Below, piece by piece: positions 33,168 through 42,152 of a DNA stretch of 64,000 nt. Location: assembly GCA_035627615.1 (NCBI GenBank), contig DASPLL010000047.1, positions 62,001 to 126,000 of the forward strand, read 5' to 3'. Each line of letters begins with the position of its first letter. Positions within the stretch are counted from its first letter, which is position 1. The translations under genes were made by a program, and so were the position numbers. Under the pieces are notes generated by a model. That model was not told where the DNA came from, ran no database searches, and saw only the letters and a list, made by a program, of their open reading frames with translations. This DNA is from BRH-c25 sp035627615 (GTDB lineage Bacteria > Bacillota > Clostridia > Lutisporales > Lutisporaceae).

Positions 33168-34697
33168 ATGAATAAAGAATTGTTTACCTTTACGGGTATC
33201 AGAAAAAGGCTGATCATTTATTACCTGATAATGACAATGCTGCTTGGATTCACAAGCTTATTTTCCTATTATAACGCCAAGGTGATACTGATCAAGATGA
33301 ATACGGTAATAACAGACTACGTTTATCTTAACAGCCTGAACAGTAATGTGAACCTGCTGATGACGGAGCTTGAGAAGTATCTCACCACCAAGTCCTCTGA
33401 GAATCTTCTGAACTACTACAACATATACAACAATCTGCAGGAGAAATCACAGCACATACCAAGAGAAGCATTGTACGACAATGATTATCTGATGCTTAAG
33501 GATATAGGCTTTATGATCGACAACCTGCTAATCGAGGCTGATAATGCCGTCAAGGCAAAGAGAGGCAGGATAAGCAGCGAATATATCTCGCATTTCACCA
33601 GATCAAATCAGATAAGTGAGAATATAAAGTTCTATATAAATATACTTTTGGGGGACAAGCTTCAGAAGGGCTCGGAGAAGTATACCGCCATTACAAAGAA
33701 TATGAATTACCTGAGCTATGTCAACCTGTTCATAATATTTGGCTCATTATTCATAAGCCTGTCCCTGGCGATAGTATCCACCTACAGGCTTACAAAGCCT
33801 ATAATTGAGCTTTCACATTCAGCAGAAAGGGTGTCTGCCGGTGATTTTGACGTCAGCCTGCCTAAAATCAGAACTGAAGATGAAATAAATGTGCTTGCCA
33901 CTGCCTTCAACAAGATGATAGCCAGTATAAAAAGCTATATTGATGAGCTTAAGAGCCAGGCGGAGGTTGAAAAGCTTCTGAAGGAGCAGGAAATGCAGAA
34001 CTTAAGGATAAAGAGCCTTCTTAAGGATGCAGAGCTTAAATCACTGCAGTCCCAGATTAATCCGCATTTTCTTTTCAATACCCTGAATGCGGCATCACAG
34101 CTTTCCATGATGGAAGGAGCAGACAGGACCTCGGAGTTCATAGAGAATATCGCTGAGCTTTTCAGGTATAATCTGAGGAAGCTGGATGAACCTGCGACTC
34201 TGGCTGATGAAATAAAATATGCCAGAAATTATATGTTCATACTTAAGACCAGGTTCGGGAGCAGAATTGAGTTTCACACCGATGTTGACGAGAGAGTACA
34301 AAACGTAAAGATACCCTGCACCATAATACAGCCTATTATAGAAAATGCCTTTATTCATGGGCTTCAGAACCTGGAAAGGGATGGGGAAATACTTCTAGCT
34401 GTAAGGTTGTGGGGTGAAAGCATACTTATCGAGGTAGAGGATAACGGGGAGGGAATGACAGGGGAGCAGGTAGCGGCGCTGCTCTCGATGAGAAACGGTG
34501 AGAACCTGCAGAGCAAGCATGTCACAGGGATAGGGATATCGAATGTTATTGAGAGACTGCAGCTTTATTATAACAAGTCGGAGGTCGGAGATGTCATTGA
34601 AATAGAAAGCAAGCTGGGACAGGGCACCAAGGTTACCTTAAAAATACCATATGAAGAGGACGTGTTGCAGGATGATGAGACTGTTGATTGCAGATGA
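33168..34697 (+). CDS. LytS/YesM-type sensor histidine kinase
   Basis: 509 residues. Membrane segments lie at about 13-30 and 180-205, with an extracellular domain of roughly 150 residues between them, then HAMP, a coiled coil and a His_kinase domain (QINPHFLFNTLNAASQ holding the phosphorylated His) with ATP-binding blocks NAFIHGL, DNGEGM and GIGISNVIERL. Kinases of this class work with AraC-type response regulators and, in Clostridia, with a xylose-binding partner (XylFII-LytS-YesN). It is flanked on both sides by sugar-binding-protein genes, and its 3' end overlaps the response regulator. Confidence 0.85.
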   Translation: MNKELFTFTGIRKRLIIYYLIMTMLLGFTSLFSYYNAKVILIKMNTVITDYVYLNSLNSNVNLLMTELEKYLTTKSSENLLNYYNIYNNLQEKSQHIPREALYDNDYLMLKDIGFMIDNLLIEADNAVKAKRGRISSEYISHFTRSNQISENIKFYINILLGDKLQKGSEKYTAITKNMNYLSYVNLFIIFGSLFISLSLAIVSTYRLTKPIIELSHSAERVSAGDFDVSLPKIRTEDEINVLATAFNKMIASIKSYIDELKSQAEVEKLLKEQEMQNLRIKSLLKDAELKSLQSQINPHFLFNTLNAASQLSMMEGADRTSEFIENIAELFRYNLRKLDEPATLADEIKYARNYMFILKTRFGSRIEFHTDVDERVQNVKIPCTIIQPIIENAFIHGLQNLERDGEILLAVRLWGESILIEVEDNGEGMTGEQVAALLSMRNGENLQSKHVTGIGISNVIERLQLYYNKSEVGDVIEIESKLGQGTKVTLKIPYEEDVLQDDETVDCR

Positions 34698-36291
34698 TGA
34701 ATATCTTGTCATTGACTCACTTAAATATATTGTGGATAGATTTGTCAGTGATGTTGAAGTGGTTGGTACGGCAAAGTCAGGCCGTGAAGCTATAGAAAAG
34801 GCCATTGAACTTAAGCCGGATATTGTCTTTATGGATATTCACATGCCAGGCATAGACGGCATAGAGGCGATAAAGCAGATAAAAGCAATTGACAATGACA
34901 TCATATTCGTTATTATCACTGCCTATGAGTATTTCAACTATGCAAAGGAGGCAATAAACCTTGGCGTTCATGACTATCTGCTGAAGCCTATAAACAGGGG
35001 CAAGGTGGCTGAAACACTTGAGGGCATATGTACCGTTATTGCTTCCCGGAGAGAGACCGTTCAGCGGGAGATACTCCTCAGGGAGAAGATGAATAAAGTA
35101 ATACCTCACCTGGAGGGGCAGTTCATATACTCCCAGTTATTTGACGGAAATGCTTCACAGAAAGCGGGTTTTTATGAAGAAATATTCGGGATGAGGATAA
35201 GTCATGGTTATGTTATGATGGCAATTGTTGAGACCGCGGAAAATCAGGGAAATCAGGAGGGTATCAGGCTCAGTCTTGATAAGCAGAAGTTCTATGATGT
35301 GTTCAGCCATGAGCTTAAGAATCTGTGTCAGTGCCTTATTGGTCCTCCCCTGCTGGATAAGGTTGCGGCTTACGTGCCTGTGGATGAAAGTGTTGACGCC
35401 TATGAAGCCAGAAATATATCCATTGATATAGCTTCAAAACTGGCGGATAAAATTAACAGAAATGTCGATATCAAATACAGGATAGGAATCGGAAGGAGTT
35501 ATGACATCGGCAATTTTTCCAGGTCCTGCAACGAGGCTAATATGTCGGCTTCAACAAAGATCGATGATACTGTAGTGCATTTTGAGGACATAATGACAAT
35601 GGGCAACGGCATTGACATGTATCCGGAAAGCCAGGAAAAAGAGCTTGTCAGAAAGCTGCTTGCAGTTGATGCGGAAGGTGCGGAGGATGCCTTTGAGAGT
35701 ATATTCCTCTGGCTTACCATGAATTATAAAGAGGATATTGCCAGGATAAAAACGAGAATGATCGAGCTTTTCTTCCAGATAAAGAGGTCGGTGCCGTATT
35801 TTACAGAGGATGACAGCCAGCAGGTACGAAGTTTTCTGAATAATGTCCTCAGGCTTCAGGACTTGCGGGAGCTCAAGCTCATCTGCACAGCCGTTCTTTC
35901 GCAGATAATAGCCACCATCAGGGAAGCCAGGGAGATGGAAATAAACAGCCTCAGTGCGAAAGTGAAAAAATATATCAACGAAAATTTTCATAGGGATATC
36001 AGTATGGATGATGCTGCGAAGGAGACAAACCTGAGCTATCACTATTTCAGCAAGTTTTTCAAGGACTCAACAGGAAAGAGCTTTGTGGAATATCTTACTG
36101 AGCTTAGGGTGGATAAATCCAAGGAGCTGCTCTGCGGAACCAATGACAGCATTAAGGAGATCTGCTACAAAATAGGCTACAGCGATCCGAACTACTACTG
36201 CAAAATATTCAAGAAAGTCACAGGAATGACACCTACCGAGTACAGGGAGAATCAACAATCTGACGAGGTGATGAACATTGAAGCAGAATGA
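34672..36291 (+). CDS. YesN-type response regulator with AraC DNA-binding domain
   Basis: About 540 residues. The receiver domain (1-120) has the phospho-acceptor Asp in KPDIVFMDIHMPGIDG and a conserved Lys in LLKPINRG. A central about 300-residue region typical of YesN is followed by an AraC pair of helix-turn-helix motifs (YHYFSKFFKDSTGKSF and IGYSDPNYYCKIFKKVTG). The gene overlaps the kinase by about 25 bases and the binding-protein gene by 14, so all are one unit. It probably activates a sugar transport operon elsewhere. Confidence 0.85.
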   Translation: MMRLLIADDEYLVIDSLKYIVDRFVSDVEVVGTAKSGREAIEKAIELKPDIVFMDIHMPGIDGIEAIKQIKAIDNDIIFVIITAYEYFNYAKEAINLGVHDYLLKPINRGKVAETLEGICTVIASRRETVQREILLREKMNKVIPHLEGQFIYSQLFDGNASQKAGFYEEIFGMRISHGYVMMAIVETAENQGNQEGIRLSLDKQKFYDVFSHELKNLCQCLIGPPLLDKVAAYVPVDESVDAYEARNISIDIASKLADKINRNVDIKYRIGIGRSYDIGNFSRSCNEANMSASTKIDDTVVHFEDIMTMGNGIDMYPESQEKELVRKLLAVDAEGAEDAFESIFLWLTMNYKEDIARIKTRMIELFFQIKRSVPYFTEDDSQQVRSFLNNVLRLQDLRELKLICTAVLSQIIATIREAREMEINSLSAKVKKYINENFHRDISMDDAAKETNLSYHYFSKFFKDSTGKSFVEYLTELRVDKSKELLCGTNDSIKEICYKIGYSDPNYYCKIFKKVTGMTPTEYRENQQSDEVMNIEAE

Positions 36292-37351
36292 TATGCTGCG
36301 GAAGGTAATACTGATCTTTCTTTTATTCATCCTGGTGCTGCTCTTCTATTTTGTAATGAAGCAGCTGGATATAATAGATATTGAAGGCTATTTCAGCAAA
36401 AAGACCTTTGAGCAGAATGACGACAGGCTTGTAATCGGCTTTTCCCTTGGTACGCTTAAGGAGGAGCGCTGGCTTAAGGACAGGGATATACTCATTGCCA
36501 AGGTCAAGGAAATGGGAGCGGATATTATTGTCCAGAATGCCAACAATGATGATCAGGACCAGCTGAAGCAGGTGAAATATCTGCTGGAACAGAATATCGA
36601 CGTACTCATCATTGTACCGAATGACCTGGAGAAGGCATCCAATGCAGTTGAACTGGCGAAAAGGCAGGGCGTGAAGGTCATATCCTATGACAGGCTGGTA
36701 ATGAAATCCAATGCAGACCTTTATATATCCTTCGACAATGAAAAAGTAGGTGAGCTGATGGCGAAATATGTATCGGAAAGGCTTGACAAAGGCAACATAC
36801 TTATTGTAAACGGAGCAAACAGGGATCACAACACAAAAATGATAAAACAGGGCTATGACAGAGTGCTGTCTGATAGAATAAAGAGCGGGAATATAGAAAT
36901 AATTGCAGAGGAATGGGCTGACAACTGGATGAAGGAGTATGCCTTTGAAGAGACAGTAAGGGCTATACAGGAAGGAAAGAGTATTGACGGAGTCATTGCA
37001 GGAAATGACAGCCTTGCAGAAGGGGTAATAGAAGCCCTTTCAGAGCACAGAATGGCAGGTAAGGTATATGTGGTAGGACAGGATGCAGACCTGTCAGCCT
37101 GCCAGAGAATAGTTGAAAGAACCCAGTTGATGACGGTTTATAAGCCGATAGAGAAGCTGGCGGGAGAAACGGCCAGACTTGCAGTCATGCTGGCAAAAGG
37201 GGAAAGCCTCAATATTAAGAAGACGATATACGACGGCAGATTTGATATTCCATATTATGAGCTGGAACCAATACCCGTAGATAAGGAGAATATTGATACA
37301 ACGATTATCAAGGATGGTTTTCATATGAAGGAAGAAGTGTACAGGAATTAG
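36278..37351 (+). CDS. XylF-like membrane-anchored sugar-binding protein (XylFII type)
   Basis: 357 residues starting from a TTG six bases after GAGGTGA. A hydrophobic N-terminus (VILIFLLFILVLLFYFVM) anchors a xylose-binding-protein fold: IGFSLGTLKEERWLKDRDIL, QNIDVLIIVPND, SYDRLVMKSNADLYISFDNE and GVIAGNDSLAEG, close in layout to XylF of E. coli. With the kinase and regulator upstream this matches the xylose-sensing XylFII-LytS/YesN arrangement known from Clostridium beijerinckii. The ligand here, xylose or another pentose, is inference. Confidence 0.8.
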   Translation: MKQNDMLRKVILIFLLFILVLLFYFVMKQLDIIDIEGYFSKKTFEQNDDRLVIGFSLGTLKEERWLKDRDILIAKVKEMGADIIVQNANNDDQDQLKQVKYLLEQNIDVLIIVPNDLEKASNAVELAKRQGVKVISYDRLVMKSNADLYISFDNEKVGELMAKYVSERLDKGNILIVNGANRDHNTKMIKQGYDRVLSDRIKSGNIEIIAEEWADNWMKEYAFEETVRAIQEGKSIDGVIAGNDSLAEGVIEALSEHRMAGKVYVVGQDADLSACQRIVERTQLMTVYKPIEKLAGETARLAVMLAKGESLNIKKTIYDGRFDIPYYELEPIPVDKENIDTTIIKDGFHMKEEVYRN

Positions 37352-37380
37352 TCGCTAGTCGCTGGTCACTAGTCGCTAGA
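37350..37380. repeat. Short intergenic repeat of AGTCGCTAGT type
   Basis: Tandem-like words GTCGCTAGTCGCTGGTCACT begin at the stop codon of the XylF-like gene and end in AGTCGCTAGA. Related copies lie at 38946-38977 and in inverted pairs at 52438-52559. Confidence 0.65.
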
Positions 37381-37419
37381 ATTGAGAAAGGCGCTGGAGT
37401 GGAGATACGGGCTGCGGGG

Positions 37420-37443
37420 GTAGGGGCGATTCATGAATCGCCC
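37420..37443. repeat. 20-bp palindrome GGGCGATTCATGAATCGCCC
   Basis: The palindrome preceded by GTAG is identical to the copy at 49735-49758. It is a dispersed intergenic repeat upstream of glgA. The region 37352-37499 holds this, the AGTCGCTAGT repeat and the glgA ribosome site only. Confidence 0.7.
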
Positions 37444-37499
37444 GCACAAAGGTTGTAAGGAACGCATTGCATGCGTTTCGCATATAAAGGAGGCATATT

Positions 37500-38948
37500 A
37501 TGAGTGAGGTAAAAGTACTTTTTGCTGCTTCTGAAGCAGTGCCCTATGCAAAGACCGGCGGGCTGGCGGATGTTGCAGGTACTCTGCCCAGGGAGCTTGC
37601 CAAGCTTGGTGCTGATGTAAGACTTATAATGCCGAAGTACGGAGTCATTCCCAAGAGCTTTACGGATAAAATGGAATACGTGGGTTATGTATATGTGGAT
37701 CTGGCATGGAGGCATCAGTACTGTGCGGTACTGAAGCTTCAGCATGAAGGGGTTGCTGCATATTTCATAGATAATGAATATTACTTTAAAAGAGATGCTC
37801 TGTACGGACATTATGACGAAGCAGAGCAGTTTGCCTTTTTCAGCAAAGCAGTATTGAAGGTTCTACCCATGATCGGTTTCAAACCGGATATAATACACTG
37901 CAATGACTGGCAGACAGGTGTCGTAAGCGTTTATCTCAGGTCACAGTTCGGACGTGAGGAATTCTACAGGAATATCAGGACGGTATATACGATCCACAAC
38001 CTCAAATATCAGGGGATATTTGACAAGAAGATACTTGATGATATCCTCGGGTTGGGGTGGGAGTATTTCAACTCCGAGGGGCTGGAGTTCCATGACTCCG
38101 TTAATTATATGAAGGCCGGTATAGCATATTCGGATGTGATAACCACAGTCAGCAGGACTTATGCCGAAGAAATAAAGCATGATTTCTTCGGCGAAAACCT
38201 TAACGGAATGATAAATAAACGGAGTGAAAGCCTTTTTGGAATAGTGAACGGAATAGACTACCAGGAAAATAACCCGGCAGAGGACTGCAGGATTTTTAAA
38301 AACTTTGATGCTGAGGATATCGGGGGCAAATACGAGAATAAGAGAATGCTGCAGCAGAGCCTCGGACTGCCTGAAAATCCTGAAGTACCCGTTATGAGTA
38401 TTGTGTCGAGGCTGGTGGACCAGAAGGGCTTCGATCTGATTGCCTGTGTTTTTGAAGAGCTGCTGAAGCTGGATATACAGCTTGTGGTGCTGGGGACAGG
38501 AGACAAAAGGTACGAAGAAATGTTTGGAAATGCAGCTTCCAGGTACCCTGATAAGGTCTCGGCAAACCTTAAATATGACGGTGTCCTGGCCCAGAGGATA
38601 TATGCAGGCTCCGACATGTTCCTGATGCCGTCCCTGTATGAACCCTGCGGGCTCAGCCAGCTTTTCAGCCTGAGATACGGCACAGTACCGATCGTAAGGG
38701 AAACAGGCGGATTAAAGGATACAATAGAGCCTTATAATGAATTCACAGGAGAAGGAACAGGCTTCACCTTTGCATGCTATAATGCCCATGAGATGCTGGA
38801 CGCAGTAAAGCGTGCAATAAGCGTATACAGACAGAAGGACGTATGGAAAACTGTCATAAAAAACGGAATGCAGCAGGACTTCTCGTGGAACAAGTCGGCA
38901 AGGGAGTATATGGAGTTGTATGAGAGGGTGCTGGCTGCGAAGCCATAG
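37500..38948 (+). CDS. glgA: Glycogen synthase
   Basis: 482 residues, the usual GT5 glycogen/starch synthase length. The ADP-glucose loop KTGGLADVAG lies at about 20-29. FGREEFYRNIRTVYTIHNLK, SIVSRLVDQKGFDLI and the MPSLYEPCGLSQLFSLRYG block hold the C-terminal binding site and catalytic Glu. It uses ADP-glucose to extend glycogen. No glgC, glgD or glgB is nearby, so it stands alone between repeat-rich gaps. AAGGAGG precedes the ATG by eight bases. Confidence 0.9.
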   Translation: MSEVKVLFAASEAVPYAKTGGLADVAGTLPRELAKLGADVRLIMPKYGVIPKSFTDKMEYVGYVYVDLAWRHQYCAVLKLQHEGVAAYFIDNEYYFKRDALYGHYDEAEQFAFFSKAVLKVLPMIGFKPDIIHCNDWQTGVVSVYLRSQFGREEFYRNIRTVYTIHNLKYQGIFDKKILDDILGLGWEYFNSEGLEFHDSVNYMKAGIAYSDVITTVSRTYAEEIKHDFFGENLNGMINKRSESLFGIVNGIDYQENNPAEDCRIFKNFDAEDIGGKYENKRMLQQSLGLPENPEVPVMSIVSRLVDQKGFDLIACVFEELLKLDIQLVVLGTGDKRYEEMFGNAASRYPDKVSANLKYDGVLAQRIYAGSDMFLMPSLYEPCGLSQLFSLRYGTVPIVRETGGLKDTIEPYNEFTGEGTGFTFACYNAHEMLDAVKRAISVYRQKDVWKTVIKNGMQQDFSWNKSAREYMELYERVLAAKP

Positions 38949-38977
38949 TCGTTAGTCGCTGGTCACTAGTCTCTAGA
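38946..38977. repeat. Second copy of the AGTCGCTAGT-type repeat
   Basis: AGTCGTTAGTCGCTGGTCAC and the following TAGTCTCTAGAG begin at the stop codon of glgA, in the same position relative to the gene as the copy at 37350. GTCGCTGGTCACTAGT is shared exactly. Confidence 0.6.
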
Positions 38978-39072
38978 GTTCGGGTAAGGCTTTGGAGAGA
39001 TGAGCAGGTAAGGGGTACGGGGTTTCGAGGTTTCGGGGTACGAGGTGCTGAGGTAAAGCTGCGAAGTTTTGG

Positions 39073-39106
39073 AATGGGCTTTTGAAAATCAAGCCCATTT
39101 TTATTT
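39073..39106 (+). terminator. Terminator of glgA
   Basis: A 9-bp stem AATGGGCTT with AAGCCCATT, a nine-base loop, and a T-rich tail (TTTATTT). It lies 125 bases after glgA, behind G-rich repeat debris. Confidence 0.75.
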
Positions 39107-39120
39107 GAAAGACAAACCAA

Positions 39121-39336
39121 GGAGCGGTCATGTAATAGACTAAATATGCTTATACAGAAATTGTCAATGGCTCTTAGCAATGAAGCCTTAGAAACAACCT
39201 TATGCGAGGCACGGATGCCGAAGCAAGTCCTAAAGGTCACGGATGACCATTTTAGGACGCTAGGTTTTTCTTAGGCTGAATTGCTTAGTGCCATCAATTT
39301 CTGTATACGTATATGTGGCTATTATGTGACCGCTCC
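39121..39336. mobile_element. 216-bp palindromic MITE-like element
   Basis: Imperfect terminal inverted repeats of about 26 bases (GGAGCGGTCATGTAATAG at the left; the right end is its near-complement, 39311-39336) enclose a long inner inverted repeat. TATACAGAAATTG near 39151 pairs with CAATTTCTGTATA near 39295, and outer arms through TTAGCAATGAAGCC pair with GGCTGAATTGCTTA. No coding capacity is seen. A 49-bp derivative is at 19825-19873. No clear target duplication is present. Confidence 0.65.
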
Positions 39337-39351
39337 AGTTTACCGCTCCAA

Positions 39352-40728
39352 TTAAACAGCAGGAACATCCGGCAGCAGATCAAAGCCCTTCTGCAAATCA
39401 GCGTCGGAAGGCATATGGTCGGACATATTGCCGCTGTTGTACTGCATGTAGGCCTGCATATCAAAGTAACCGGTGCCCGTAAGCCCGAACAGTATTGTTT
39501 TTGCTTCTCCTGTTTCCCTGCATTTCAGGGCTTCATCTATGGCAGCACGGATAGCATGAGCAGACTCGGGCGCCGGGAGTATTGTCTCATATTTTGCAAA
39601 GATACCGGCTGCATCAAATACACTGGTCTGTTCAGCAGCCCGGGCTTCGTTTATATACCCGTCATGATAGAGCTTTGAAAGCATCGGGCTCATGCCATGA
39701 TAGCGCAAACCCCCGGCGTGGTTGGGTGATGGAATGAACTCACAGCCCAGTGTATACATCTTTGCAAGAGGTGTGACCTTACCTGTATCACAGAAGTCAT
39801 AGGCGTATTTACCTCTGCTTAGTGAAGGGCAGGAAGCGGGTTCCACTGCGATAAAATATGGAGCTTTTCTGTCGGCCAGCTTATCCTGCATGAAGGGTGC
39901 TATAAGGCCGCCAAGATTAGAGCCTCCACCGGCGCAGCCGATCACTATATCCGGGTACTCACCGATTTTTTCCATAGCCAGCTTTGATTCCAGACCGATT
40001 ATAGATTGATGGAGCAGGACCTGATTTAAGACAGAGCCCAGGACGTAACGGCAGTTTTCAGTTGTGACTGAGTGTTCGATAGCCTCAGAGATAGCGCAGC
40101 CAAGACTGCCTCCCGTTTGCGGATTTTTGGCTAGAATGGAACGTCCGGCTACAGTCTGGGAGGAAGGGCTTGGAATCACCTTTGCTCCGAAGTTTTCCAT
40201 TATCGCTTTACGGTAAGGCTTTTGTTCTGAAGAAACCTTGACCATATAGACGGTCAGGGGCATCCCGAAATAGGCACAGGCTTCAGCCAGTGCAGTTCCC
40301 CACTGACCTGCGCCTGTCTCTGTAGTAAGGGAAGTAATGCCCTGTTTTTTCGCATAATAGACCTGCGCAATGGCAGAATTGAGCTTATGGCTTCCCGAGG
40401 TGTTGTTCCCTTCGAATTTGAAGTAAATCTTCGCAGGGGTATCAAGTGCTTTTTCCAGATTATATGCACGGCAAAGAGGGGAGGGGCGGTAGATTTTATA
40501 GAACTCCAGGACCTCCTCCGGGATATCGACATACCTGGTCTTGTCATCCATTTCCTGTTTTGCGAGCTCCTCGCAGAATACCGGATATAAATCCTCAAGC
40601 TTTGCAGGCTTCATGCTGCCCGGATTTATATAAGGGTCATGATTTTCCTTCATATCAACCCTGAGATTATACCACTGTCTTGGGATCTCCTTCTCTGATA
40701 AATAAACTCTGTAGGGTACTTTACTCAT
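39352..40728 (-). CDS. trpB: TrpB2-type tryptophan synthase beta chain
   Basis: 458 residues, the longer TrpB2 form. The PLP lysine is in NTSGSHKLNSAIAQ, the phosphate loop in GCAGGGSNLGGLIAP, and GGLRYHGMSPMLSKLYHDG is characteristic of TrpB2 rather than TrpB1. TrpB2 makes tryptophan from serine and indole, often without TrpA. A T-box leader with a UGG specifier lies directly upstream, so expression rises when tRNA-Trp is uncharged. The alternative view, a general serine deaminase, is less likely because of that leader. Confidence 0.85.
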   Translation of the reverse strand: MSKVPYRVYLSEKEIPRQWYNLRVDMKENHDPYINPGSMKPAKLEDLYPVFCEELAKQEMDDKTRYVDIPEEVLEFYKIYRPSPLCRAYNLEKALDTPAKIYFKFEGNNTSGSHKLNSAIAQVYYAKKQGITSLTTETGAGQWGTALAEACAYFGMPLTVYMVKVSSEQKPYRKAIMENFGAKVIPSPSSQTVAGRSILAKNPQTGGSLGCAISEAIEHSVTTENCRYVLGSVLNQVLLHQSIIGLESKLAMEKIGEYPDIVIGCAGGGSNLGGLIAPFMQDKLADRKAPYFIAVEPASCPSLSRGKYAYDFCDTGKVTPLAKMYTLGCEFIPSPNHAGGLRYHGMSPMLSKLYHDGYINEARAAEQTSVFDAAGIFAKYETILPAPESAHAIRAAIDEALKCRETGEAKTILFGLTGTGYFDMQAYMQYNSGNMSDHMPSDADLQKGFDLLPDVPAV

Positions 40729-40768
40729 GATTTTTTACTCCTTTCTATTTTTAAATACATATAAAAAG

Positions 40769-41034
40769 GCCCTTGCCCCAAATAAAGGGACAAGAGCCTA
40801 TACTCCTGCGGTACCACCCGGATTGATGATAAAACATCCACTTGCTCCACATACAGATAATATGCGCTCCCATTATAACGGGTGGAGATCCCGTCAGCGC
40901 CTACTCGGAGAATTCCTTTCGGGCTGCCTTCGTGAGTCCATTCAACAAAGCACCTGCTGCCGCTTCACACCAACCGCGGCTCTCTTTGAACATGCAGCTC
41001 AGTTTACTATTCTCATTCATCAGTTTAGTATATT
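40769..41034 (-). promoter_or_regulatory. T-box riboswitch (Trp-type specifier) upstream of trpB
   Basis: On the minus strand the leader contains GGGTGGTACCGC (complement of 40808-40819), the antiterminator T-box core, followed by a terminator stem (GGCTCTTGTCCC with GGGGCAAGGGCC). In the Stem I region GAATGGACTC places UGG (Trp) after the usual GAA at 40938-40940. A codon for Trp ahead of trpB makes regulation by uncharged tRNA-Trp likely. The specifier is read by eye and not folded. Confidence 0.8.
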
Positions 41035-41041
41035 AATGTTT

Positions 41042-41070
41042 ATATTAATTCTATTATCAGAATTTGTCAA
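41042..41070 (-). promoter_or_regulatory. Promoter of the trpB T-box transcript
   Basis: TTGACA (complement of 41065-41070) and TAATAT (complement of 41042-41047) are 17 bases apart on the minus strand. Confidence 0.6.
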
Positions 41071-41081
41071 TATAAATTTTA

Positions 41082-41108
41082 AAGCCCACCAGAGAGACAG
41101 GTGGGCTT
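41082..41108 (-). terminator. Terminator of the 82-residue protein gene
   Basis: A perfect 9-bp stem, AAGCCCACC and GGTGGGCTT, with a nine-base loop. On the minus strand it is followed by a T-rich run. Confidence 0.75.
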
Positions 41109-41131
41109 AAGGTAATCTGAAGTTCTGTTAA

Positions 41132-41380
41132 TTATACTGGGGGGCCGCCAAAGCCGAAGGTTCTTCCAAAACCACCAAATGCGATTATCGCAAGTATGAT
41201 GATGAAGAAGAAGCTGTTGTCTATACCCCAGGACGGACCTGCTGCAAGAAGTATGAACAATAGGAGCAGAAGCAGGAAACCATTGTTATGGCAAAGACCT
41301 GCCAAAGGGGATACTGCTGGTCCCGGCAGGCAACCGGCTGCTGCTACGCCCGGATTTACTGATCCATAACCATTAGCCAT
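41132..41380 (-). CDS. Small hydrophobic Gly-rich protein
   Basis: 82 residues. After a Gly/Pro-rich start, two hydrophobic segments (FLLLLLLFILLAAG and FFFIIILAIIAFGGF) lead to a Gly/Phe-rich tail. It resembles the YjcZ/YczM-type small spore proteins of Firmicutes in form only. GAAAGGAGG precedes the ATG. A spore-membrane role is possible but not shown. Confidence 0.6.
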   Translation of the reverse strand: MANGYGSVNPGVAAAGCLPGPAVSPLAGLCHNNGFLLLLLLFILLAAGPSWGIDNSFFFIIILAIIAFGGFGRTFGFGGPPV

Positions 41381-41562
41381 AATTACACCTCCTTTCAGGA
41401 ATAAAGGTTGTTTACCCTTTCTTCAATAACATACTATGTACATGCATGAAATTTGTTACTATGCATATTAATATATTTTTTTCTATTGCAGATAATTATA
41501 GTGAGTGAGCACTTGGAGGTTTTTAGAATTTACTCACAATCAGCTTATCAGGAGGTGTTGGT

Positions 41563-41793
41563 ATGCAGGATAAAGCAAGGATCATAAAGGTCAGGAAGAA
41601 TCCTGACGGGGATATCACAGATGTAATGCTCCAGAACGGTAATGTATATTCGATTGATGAAGCGGTAATAATGGCTAAAGATGGATTGATCACCGATATG
41701 AATGTAGGACGTGCAAAAAACGGCAGGGAGTATTTAAGGTCTGACCCTAATGGCGAACAAAACGACAACCTTGACAATATGCCCATATTTTAA
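41563..41793 (+). CDS. DUF3892-family small protein
   Basis: A 76-residue protein: ARIIKVRKNPDGDITDVMLQ followed by VYSIDEAVIMAKDGLITDMN and a YLRSDPNG end, the pattern of the DUF3892 family found in spore-formers. AGGAGG lies eight bases upstream. The function is unknown. It is followed 26 bases later by another small protein gene. Confidence 0.7.
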   Translation: MQDKARIIKVRKNPDGDITDVMLQNGNVYSIDEAVIMAKDGLITDMNVGRAKNGREYLRSDPNGEQNDNLDNMPIF

Positions 41794-41819
41794 AGCTTAC
41801 GCTCGAAGAGGAGGTTATA

Positions 41820-42092
41820 ATGGTGACAAAAGACAGCAACCTGGTTAAAAAGATAATCGGTATAGAATGCCCTACCGATAAAGTGGCGGACAGAGTTATC
41901 AATGTCCTGGAGGAATATGACCTGGACGGACAATATCAAATTACATCAAGAATTGATGATGACTATGATGAAACAAGGCTGAAATACTACAGGGCTTATT
42001 CGGAAACAGGGGATAAACCCGACCTGATCATGGTAGTAAAGGAAGGCATGGACGACTATGTGGCAAAGGTAGTTGATGCTTATACTGAATAG
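41820..42092 (+). CDS. Small hypothetical protein
   Basis: 90 residues, acidic and soluble, with a predicted alpha/beta layout. IGIECPTDKVADRVINVLEE and then LIMVVKEGMDDYVAKVVDAY look like repeated alpha/beta units. No family is recognised. GAGGAGG precedes the ATG at seven bases, and it is likely co-transcribed with the DUF3892 gene. Confidence 0.6.
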   Translation: MVTKDSNLVKKIIGIECPTDKVADRVINVLEEYDLDGQYQITSRIDDDYDETRLKYYRAYSETGDKPDLIMVVKEGMDDYVAKVVDAYTE

Positions 42093-42152
42093 ATATATCT
42101 ATCAATGTAAGATGGTTAGTGCCAAACATAAGATTGAAAATTTCAAATTAAC

